Assembly: GCA_036362985.1 (NCBI GenBank)
Contig: JAYGXS010000003.1
Coordinates: forward strand, 80,800,403-80,864,402
DNA: 64,000 bases
Direction of reading: 5' to 3'
From: Ligula intestinalis
Taxonomy: Eukaryota > Platyhelminthes > Cestoda > Diphyllobothriidea > Diphyllobothriidae
In this document: piece by piece, positions 56,128 to 64,000 of the stretch
Layout: each line of letters begins with the position of its first letter
Position numbering within the stretch: the stretch's first letter is position 1
The notes under the pieces: model-generated
Told to the model about the DNA's origin: nothing
The model's input: the letters and a program-made list of their open reading frames with translations, nothing else
The model's database searches: none
Translations under genes and position numbers: made by a program

Positions 56128-56962
56128 AAATATCAGTCGAAAGATTCGGGGACCAGATGTGTTATCCCATTCATCGTCTCCCAAAGAAGGGGAAGAAGAA
56201 CAGGGGCTGAGGCCGTGAAACAAATCCTATTTAAAGCGAGGTTTCGGAACCCTTCTTGCTTCCATCTTTAAAGTATTGTAGTTGCCGCGTCCGGTGGTCT
56301 TGAGTTAGCCAGCCTAGCTGTCTGCCTCGTATTATATCCGTACTGGACGCGCGAACTTTGGCCTGCCCTTTCGTTGCTGACTACAGTTGGTCTCTCGGAG
56401 GCTGCTTGCTGGCGGGTTTGCGTGATCTGCGTCCCCTCTCCGGTCCACGTAGTTTGTAGGCGAATCAATATGCTTGCTGGCCTTCCCCCTGTCAACCGGC
56501 GGACTGATCACTCGTTGCTTTTCACTTGAGTTGTTCTTTCATTCGTGGGCGCGACGATGAGACATAGTTTGGTGTTGTCCGCGTGACCTCCGACCGCCAT
56601 CCCTATTTTCCGAATGCGTAGGTTCTTGGATCTACGTGCTCATTTGCCCTACTGGCCCCGGCCGACTTGATCCGAGCCTTGTGCGAAGTGCCTGATCGCC
56701 AAGGTTCAAGTATATAATTCGATCGGGAACGAACGGGCAGGCAAAAGTTAGCACGTCCAGCACGGATATATTACGAGGCAGACGGCAAGGCTGGCTAACT
56801 CAAGACCACCAGACGTAGCAACTACAATGTTCTGACGATGGAAGAGAGGAGGGTTCCGAAACGTCAGTTTTAGTATAATGTGGTCCGCGAACTTGCCCCC
56901 TCTTCGCCTTTTTCTTCTTTGGGCGACGATTTACGCGACAAACCGTAGTCCCCAACTAATCA
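56128..56962. mobile_element. Foldback element with hammerhead-like core, second member
   Basis: The arms are about 56128-56385 and 56725-56962, inverted. The right arm carries CTGACGA (56832-56838), stem GGAA/TTCC and GAAACGTCAG (to 56867), a clean hammerhead-like core. The left arm has the decayed partner on the minus strand (about 56275-56240). Block order matches the foldback at 42236-42995. Confidence 0.65.
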
Positions 56963-58145
56963 GAATACAGGAAATATGGTAGGTGAAGCCCTGGGAGCTA
57001 TTGCATAATGTCACGTGCCATTGAAAAATGATGGGAATCTGGGGCTTTGAAGACCTTCTCTTCTGCCATACATCAAAAAGTGTAAGGTAGTCTTTTTAAA
57101 CGGAGGCAGCCCTTAAAGCACTAACAACATCATTTTACACAACAGCATTTGCAGTTACAAATGCCCATCCAAAACTCACTGAGATACTGGGGAATTCAAT
57201 GGATTTGTCTATGGGTTCTGAGTGGATAGTTATATACGGACTGAGTACAGCAGATAACCTGAGTCACAATATCCTTAAATCAACACTTGAAATGGTCGTA
57301 TAGCAAACATTGGAAGGGGTTAATATTGTTTGTTGCATTGATTAGCGGCGCAGAATTTTTTATGCAAACCGTGTTTGAACTATGGCGCAAGATTTCTGTC
57401 CTAGGTCGGGACCGGGAATTACTGAACTTGCGAGGCACCCATTCAAACGACTTTGGAATTACGTAGGGTGTCTAGCTATCAAAGTGCGAAATCTGATAAA
57501 GGTAATCGTTAGGAAGGCTTTTAGATCTACCATTTAAAAAATCGATTGCAGACATTCGTTTTCAGTTGTTTGACCAAAAGAGCGTGCTAACTTTGTTTTC
57601 TCACTCCATAAATACTATTTAGTAGGATTATCGAGGAGTTAGATGTTTAGACAAGACTGTTTTGTAGGGCCGTATAAATATCTTCTCCCCTGCCCAATTG
57701 TTTGATGCAATCGGTGGTAAAACATTTAAATCTTGGCTAACGAATGTAAATAAATATGTAATTGGACCGAAAGTGACCAAAGAATATTAAATTAAAGCTA
57801 GGTATAGTTGTTTTTATGAGGTAAATAGAATTGACTCCATCAACATAAACTCCTGCTGCTCAGGCAACTGATGCCTATTGATGAAAAGTCAACTTTATAT
57901 TGGCGAAAATTAACGAAAAAAGGGAAATTAAACCTCAACGAAAAAGAAAAGATGGACTTCTGCAAAATTTAAAAGTAGGTGATTAAAAGTCGGAGGTGAG
58001 AACGACCTCTAAAGACACTTCTACCGGCATTTATTTAAACTTATGGATCGACTCAGACTGACATCGAGGTCGAATTTTGATGTGGCTTCTCGAGGGAAAC
58101 GAATGTGCGGATCTCAGGGACCAGCTCAGAAGAAAAATATATGTT
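56963..58145. other. Intergenic, AT-rich, no gene
   Basis: Nothing was recognised on either strand. Confidence 0.5.
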
Positions 58146-58148
58146 GAC

Positions 58149-58186
58149 CTGACGTTTCGAACCATCAATCGAAACCATCATCCAAA
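58149..58186 (-). ncRNA. Degenerate hammerhead-like motif
   Basis: On the minus strand, TTGGATGA, a 19-nt segment (TGGTTTCGATTGATGGTTC) and GAAACGTCAGG follow each other. The 3' half of the core is intact; the first bases of CUGAUGA are changed. Confidence 0.4.
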
Positions 58187-58189
58187 ACA

Positions 58190-60400
58190 GCCACAGAAAA
58201 TATTTTTTTTGTCGAATAAGAATCCGGAATATTAGATCAACATCTCTGTTGCTGAGTATACAACAGGCATATATGAATGTAGGTAGGCGCATGACTATTA
58301 GTTACGGAACTGACGCAGAAGTAACTCGCTGTGCACTTAATCAGTATGGCAGAATAACAGGAGAATTCTTTCAGGCACACTCACCTTTGCTAGTCATAAC
58401 GTTTGCAACGATAGAGAAGAAGGCTGTCCAACTAATGTGCCAACCCGAATTTATGCCGAGACTTCAGCACGTACGTCCCCTTAGCAGTCGCGGCGACAAA
58501 CAGCCGTCATGCGAGTACTTGGCACTTAAAAGTCTCCTAGACTCTGTTTACGCTCACCTCTCATTTAGGTGTCAACTAAACTGAAACTCGCATGATACGC
58601 CCTGACATTTGAAAGTTTTTCGTACCTGTCGCTGACCATGGTGCTTCCTGTCGACTTGTAAATACACGCGGTGATGCTACACAGGGTTGCTCACCACACG
58701 GCAGCAGTGCCAGACATCCTGGCTTTTTGAGTGGTTGCAGTACAGCTCCACACCTGGCTAACGAGAGTCAATACCTAGTAAGACACGCATACGCACATTA
58801 GAAGTCCTATCCAGCGAACTCGGCCTGCGTCAACACGAAAGTTTTCCCTGGTGACGCGTATTGGCGCATTAACTAGCCAATCATGAAATTGCTTAAAATC
58901 CCTGCAGGTTATTTGCTCTTGCCCCACCCCTGTAATCTTCCAACAGGTGCCGAGGATGTAGAGTCTGACATACATCAAGTAAGGTCGAGGCAGAATAGAA
59001 CGGACCTGGCAAACTCATCAACAATCATCCGGGCTATAAAGTGGGATGGTAAAAATGAGCGACATAACTATATAATAGGCATGAATATGAGTAGAGTGTA
59101 CAATAAACAGTGTACCGTGTGCGATAACCCATCTCAATGAAGGGCAAAGCTAATTTATCTGGGAACACAGTGCACTTTGCAACGGCAGGTAAGGGATTGG
59201 AAGGTGCCGGACGTCATTGGAGGAGGCACGTTGTCTCTTGCTGCGTTGCAGAGCAGGGGTTGGCAGTTAATCGGAAGGGGCGCCGGCCATTTTCGCCGAC
59301 GCGCGGGTCAAACCATCTCCATCGCAGATCCGCGCATAAAAAAGCTGACACTTCCTTCAAACGATCGCATGCAGCGTTCCAGGAGTTTTTCGGTTTTCTT
59401 GAATGGGCCGGTGTTCTTCTACTGAATATAAATGTAAACGTAGACGGAAAGTAAATAAAAGGTAGTTAGGAAAGGGGTTACAATGGTAAAGTCTCATCTG
59501 GAGTGGGCGATGCTCTCTTTTGTCTGGTCAGTTACCAGTGGTCAATACAGCACGTGACAAGGCTGCGAGTTCGGGACGGGGGAGTGCTGACGCATAGTGC
59601 GGGAGCAAGATACGAACAACGCTGGTGGCGTTACAGGGTTCAGCGACTGCGAGGGAGAATGGGCACCAATTTTTTCACCAACACTTGATCACACCACCTC
59701 CCTACTGGGTTCACACAAAAAGTGTCAACCTTGGTGCACTTGAACAACCATCCAGTCTCCTAGTTTGTTACATCCCTAACGGCTTCCTGAGGACTCGCTG
59801 ATGAAGAGTAATGGAACACTAGGGAGGGCTGTCGAAAATGGGGCATTTAGTAAATGATGTTGTACTCTCTAAATGGCAGAAAATCGCACGAACGTGTGTG
59901 TTGTGGGTCAGTTAGGAGTCCATTCCGACTAAAGGCCAGCAACCGACAGCCACAATGATTCCTTTGTCAACTGCGGACTACCTCTTAGCTCATATGCGTT
60001 TGTTGGGCTGTGTCCAGCCATGACCTTCTACTGGACACAGACGCATGGCAGCCTACGCGAGTTCCGGCAGGTCGCAGTTCCTGATGGGACACTTTGCTAC
60101 GTCACGGCGAATGACCTTATCCCAATGTGCCCAAAGGTGCCACAAGCGAAAGCGCATTACAATTATATATGAGCCACTGTCACCTCTCAGAAATTGAGTT
60201 GAAACAAGGACTGCGAGGACACCGCCAGTCCGCTCCCCAGTGCCGGGTTTTAGCACCGAAGGGGACATCAGCACGCTGGAGATCAACCAGTTGCAACTGC
60301 GGGTTTTGTCCACAATCAACCCTCCTTCAGGTGGATTTCAATGTTAGGACATTCTTATCGTATTCTTCCTTGGAAATTCCAACGGGCGTATTTAGATGGT
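58190..60400. other. Intergenic, no gene
   Basis: There are several unrelated short open frames, none with known motifs. A GC-rich patch at about 59190-59400 has overlapping frames in two registers but no domain. This could be decayed repeat DNA. Confidence 0.4.
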
Positions 60401-60469
60401 GACAGCGCAGCATGCCACCCCTACAACAGGGCCTTGAGCTAGTAACTGTGCTGATAGTTTCTGTCTGTA

Positions 60470-61060
60470 TCTTATACCTTCAGTGTTTGTCGTTGCCCAT
60501 AGTTGGATCAGGAATCCCCACCGGAATCCAAACTGGGAGTAGTTGGGAGATGGAGAAAAGCCGCGACATCGACCGGCTTGAGCCAAAGGTCCGAGGGAGT
60601 GAGGTGGGTGCCTGGCCGAGAACTGCAGGCGAACAGATGACGGCAGTCATGCGGCGGGACGCCGCATTCGGGACAGCAGTTGGGTATGGATGGGTCGAGC
60701 CGGTGCTGGTACTGGCGAAGGAGCCTGCAGTAGCCACTGCATAGCTGCGCCAGGGTACAGTGAGTGACCCTCGGGAGCTGTCGTTCCGAGGTCGCAATCG
60801 GAAGTGGATAGCCACCCAAAAGGACGGGGGGGTGGTGGTAACCTCGTTTCTCCTTTACAACGACTCTCTGGTGGAGACGCTGGAAGCCTGTCTTCGCGGC
60901 AGAGCTATCAACGGGTAGATCCGCGAGAGACGAAACAACAGCTTCCTTGTGGATAGCTCGAATGGACGGCCGGACGTTGCGGCTGGGCACAGGAACGTTG
61001 CAATGGTGATGATCGGGATGGCCGAGTTACGAACAAGCCCACCAGAACTGCTGGCTTAGG
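60470..61060 (-). pseudogene. Jockey/R1-like LINE 3' end
   Basis: On the minus strand, 60990-60508 reads HCTLAQLCSGYCRLLRQYQH, then CCPECGVPPHDCRHLFACSS and SDLWLKPVDVAAFLHL, the usual C-terminal zinc-knuckle-like end of Jockey-type ORF2 proteins. RT is absent, so it is 5'-truncated. Confidence 0.8.
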
Positions 61061-61179
61061 AGTGTGCTGTGAGGAGTGACCAGTAGAACAGAAGCCTCGC
61101 ATGAAAATGATATAAAGGCGACATTTTATAGCAACCGTGCATTGTTCACAGAAGGGATAAGATGAAGGTTGTCAACAGG

Positions 61180-61520
61180 TCTTGCAGGGCGTAGGACCGC
61201 GAGGCCCGTAGGACAGATTGGCGTCGCCGGCCGCGACGCACCTGAGCGGAATCCCAATTCAGGTCTTAGCAGGAATCAGGCCAGAAGACAGAGATCGAGC
61301 GCGTTCATTGGCAAGGTCAGTTTTTGATTGGTTGCCTTGGCGCAAGGCTGGAAAATTGAGACTGGGTGTGTGCTCAGACCATTGAGCGAAAACGGACAGG
61401 GGGTGCCGGGACTTAGCACCTGGCCGCAGGCGGCATAAAGCGTGCAGGCCAAAGGCGCCGTCCGCCTTATCTTGGGCTCCAAGTGGCTGCTCGGGCTACT
61501 ACAAGTGCTCTCCTCAAAGA
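61180..61520 (+). repeat. Interspersed repeat 'G'
   Basis: The block CAGGCCAAAGGCGCCGTCCG, then ATCTTGGGCTCCAAGTGGCT, recurs at 63245-63305 with changes. Non-coding. Confidence 0.45.
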
Positions 61521-61699
61521 CCGAAGTCTATTGATGGAAGAAATGGAACAAAGGAAGATAAGTTAAGGATACGGAAGGAGGTACGTACCAACGGTAGGGT
61601 TCGAACAGCTGGTGTTCGTGTGGTTGGCTTGCGAGAGCAAGGTTGAAGGGACGGTTGTGGCCTGCATAAGCTTCTGTGGCTTGGACCGATTTTACTCGC

Positions 61700-62045
61700 C
61701 CATCTTTATCGCTCGTATGAAATACACCATTGTGGAACAGCAAGCTGACTGACAACGCAGGATTTCCTAAGCAATCATTTAGAATTCACCAGACAAATTT
61801 CTAGGCTGACTGACTATTTGGAAGGTTTGGCAGATTTTCTTAACTGAAGTTGACCCAATTGTGACAAAAAACCTCACGGCGTTCGATGGGGGTAAATCGA
61901 TCTAAGAGTGGTTACATTCACGGCGAAAGCGTGGCATTTGTAGCTCAACTGGGCGAGCATTGGCTTCGCGTAAAGACCTTCTCTACTATGCGGATTCAAA
62001 TCCCGCCGAACGCCACGAGTATTTTTCACAACAGAGTCAACTAAG
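61700..62045. repeat. tRNA-derived SINE-like element, halves in opposite orientation
   Basis: The right half (about 61940-62020, +) folds like a tRNA: acceptor CGTGGC/GCCACG, D arm GCTC/GAGC, T arm GCGG-ATTCAAAT-CCCGC. The left half (61740-61860) matches the 13260-13350 block in reverse. So it is a rearranged member of the family at 13250 and 43640. Confidence 0.6.
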
Positions 62046-62049
62046 AATA

Positions 62050-62885
62050 TAAGTTAGTTAGCTTATCTTCTGACTATATTACTGGAATCGTAAATTAAAT
62101 AAGCCTTCTCTATTGAAGTGGACTTTGTTTTCTTCAAGAGTTTTCTTTCGCATCTTTTATGGCTCCTCAACGGGACATGAGAACAGGAATCGCCCGTAGC
62201 GCAGGTGCATTGAACTAAATTGCAGGCATATTTGGGTTTTATTTATGTCAGAGTGTCAAACTTAAGCTTAGGTTTAGGCTTAAAGCTCGTAGAAGCAAGT
62301 CAACTTTGGAGAACGTTAAAGATTACGGTTTGGCTTAGTGTGGACCGTACGGATAGTGTAACGGTTGCGGTAAGCTTTCCGTTGTATTTAAGGGATAGGA
62401 CATTGGAGTATCCACCTGTCTCTGGGTAGGTGACACTACCTTTCCCCTCATCTTAGTTAGAAGATTAGTTTTTGAGCAATAACATTGTCAGCGCTTAGTG
62501 CTAGTGAAGCATGAAATTGGGCCCAGGGGTATTAGACTTTATTTAGGACAATACAAGGAATATTTTGAAAAAGACTGACTTAGTCTCAAACTTTTCATCC
62601 GACAGAAATCTAAAAACAACTCTGCTGCATTTCGTTCAACGCGAAGCAGACAAGTATGACGTAATTCGTGCCTGTATCGCCTAAGTTATAGAAGTGCCAC
62701 AGTCATTACACATGACAACGAACATTTCCATTGAAAGTACACTGGAGCCTCGGTTAAAGAGTTTAATCAGTACCAGCACTGAGCTCCTCATAGGAAAAAC
62801 GCGTCTTGCGAAACGTAGCCATTATCGGAATGTAAAAAGAATACGCAAGGACATCTGTCAACATATAATTTTTACACGTTCATAC
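62050..62885. other. Intergenic, no gene
   Basis: AT-rich, with no recognisable coding or RNA feature. Confidence 0.45.
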
Positions 62886-62899
62886 CACGCCGGGGTCAC

Positions 62900-63020
62900 C
62901 AATATCGCAGGGGGTTAAGTGAGTTAAACCCTGGCAACTGCAATCATCAGACCATGGTTCCTTAGAAGAGAAAAAATCGGAAGAGGCCAAAATGGTAGGA
63001 ATAGTTTATTCTGTATACCG
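62900..63020 (-). repeat. Repeat 'F' end, minus orientation
   Basis: GGGGGTTAAGTGAGTTAAAC mirrors GTTTAACTCACTTAACCCCC at 44311-44330. It is followed by ACCATGGTTCCTTAG, as in the inverse of 22960-22980. Confidence 0.55.
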
Positions 63021-63109
63021 AGCAACGGGGAATAAACAGGATGAAAGTTTGACTTCGGAGCGCACGACCAGCCAGGAAGCCAGTCGGGCCCTAAGTTACG
63101 AGAGCGTCC

Positions 63110-63330
63110 GGAATCGCTGGAATGCATCGCAACGGCAGCCAGTCATGCAGCTAGTGGTCGTGGCGCGACCGTCAGATGGGCGGAGGATGGCGTGGACGCG
63201 TGGGCACAGTGAGGCCTGACCTCAGGCGGTAGTGGTAGGGCGGGCCTTGCAGGCCAAGGATGCCATGCGTCAGCGGCTGATCTTGGGTTCGAAGTGGCTG
63301 CTTGGGGCAATATCAAGGCCTTCTACCAGT
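63110..63330 (+). repeat. Repeat 'G', second copy
   Basis: CAGGCCAAGGATGCCATGCG followed by ATCTTGGGTTCGAAGTGGCT matches 61445-61490. Confidence 0.45.
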
Positions 63331-63769
63331 CGCGTGGATTTGGATTTATCGCTCGAGCTGACCGAGGCAGTTCAGGCCAAGCAGATTGCGATGCAAGTCA
63401 TCGGCAGTTCCGCAGCACTAACTAGGTACTCCGTCGGTCTACAAATCGTATCATCCTGCGTTTAATGCCTGGTAGGCCAAGCTCTTGGATGCTCGTTTTC
63501 CGGTCAATGCTTCTGCACTTCGTTGAATCAACTACGTTTTCATTGGCCCCCAGCTCTCAATCGACAGGGGTCAAATGATATTTGAAAGAGTATTGGCAGT
63601 GGTACAGAAGCTTCACTGCCGTGTAACAGGTCGTACCTGGCTGAATAGCTCGCATTATAGTGCACTTTCTCAAGGGCTTACCGATGCGGTTTCTCGAGGT
63701 CTCGATCAGCGAATCATAGTTCCTGCGTCTATGAGGCGACGAATGGGGAGCTTGCACGCGTGCCCGATG

Positions 63770-64000
63770 CAAGCTGCCTCTCTGCCCAAAATCTCCAGGC
63801 CGACCTAGCCAATGAAAGCTCTCCCTCTCTCTGTCTTCTGGCTCGACTACTTTTAGACCTGAATTGGGATCCGGTCGATCTCCTGAGCGTACGGGCTCTC
63901 CCGAGTCAATCTACTCTCATCTATTCTCCTCTTCTTTGTGTACACAATACATTCTACCATCTACTCTGGCCCTTGACGTCTTCTCTCCTCCACTAAGCAA
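63770..64000 (+). repeat. Repeat 'F', cut by the window end
   Basis: ATGAAAGCTCTCCCTCTCTC, TCTTTGTGTACACAATACAT and CTCCACTAAGCAA follow the order of 44090-44280. Confidence 0.6.

Noticed and set aside
61940..62020. Functional tRNA gene
   Set aside because: The fold is good but the anticodon arm is poor, a T-stem pair is mismatched, and the sequence belongs to a repeated SINE-like family.
1..64000. CRISPR array, bacterial operons or ribosomal RNA genes
   Set aside because: No regular repeat-spacer array, no Shine-Dalgarno-linked gene series and no rRNA-like segment was seen; gene structure is clearly spliced eukaryotic.

Overview
The window looks like nuclear DNA of a parasitic flatworm (Platyhelminthes), perhaps a tapeworm of the diphyllobothriid type. 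Reasons: two multi-exon genes that mix 37-51 bp introns with introns of up to 8 kb, a 3' splice acceptor lying directly against a start codon (as in spliced-leader trans-splicing), and a dense load of RTE, CR1/Jockey-like, Penelope-like and Ty3/gypsy elements plus tRNA-derived SINE-like repeats. Assignment to phylum is fairly safe. Assignment to order is a guess.

Only two cellular genes are supported. (1) COPS4/CSN4, subunit 4 of the COP9 signalosome, + strand, 6616-14341, nine coding exons, 443 aa, apparently complete. (2) A large NRPS-like gene on the - strand, 54499 down to 26685, seven recovered exons and about 1051 aa, with an adenylation domain, a carrier domain with GGDS, and a C-terminal GNAT-like amine-selecting domain. 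This is the architecture of insect Ebony (beta-alanyl-amine synthase) and of the schistosome NRPS that makes the male pheromone beta-alanyl-tryptamine. It is the most interesting item in the window. Its last exon lies 7.9 kb from the previous one, and its introns are full of mobile elements. The two genes converge tail to tail, with about 12 kb of repeats between them.

Layout. 1-2050: decayed LINE with a structured 3' end. 2051-6600: no gene. 6616-14767: COPS4, with Penelope-like and SINE-like insertions in its large introns. 14768-26560: repeats only (RTE remnant, hammerhead-like motifs, a TIR element carrying telomere-like DNA, a second LINE 3' end, a Ty3/gypsy 3' end with LTR). 26569-54499: the NRPS-like gene on the - strand. 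Its introns hold a second TIR element, two Penelope-like fragments, an RTE remnant, foldback elements with hammerhead-like cores, a half-copied exon, and a Ty3/gypsy element with one intact 1444-aa ORF in the opposite orientation. 54500-64000: foldback element, Jockey-like LINE 3' end, SINEs and other repeats, with no cellular gene recognised. The short first exon of the NRPS-like gene is probably here but was not found.

The repeat calls come from reading by eye. Boundaries are approximate, and family names are by motif resemblance, not database search.
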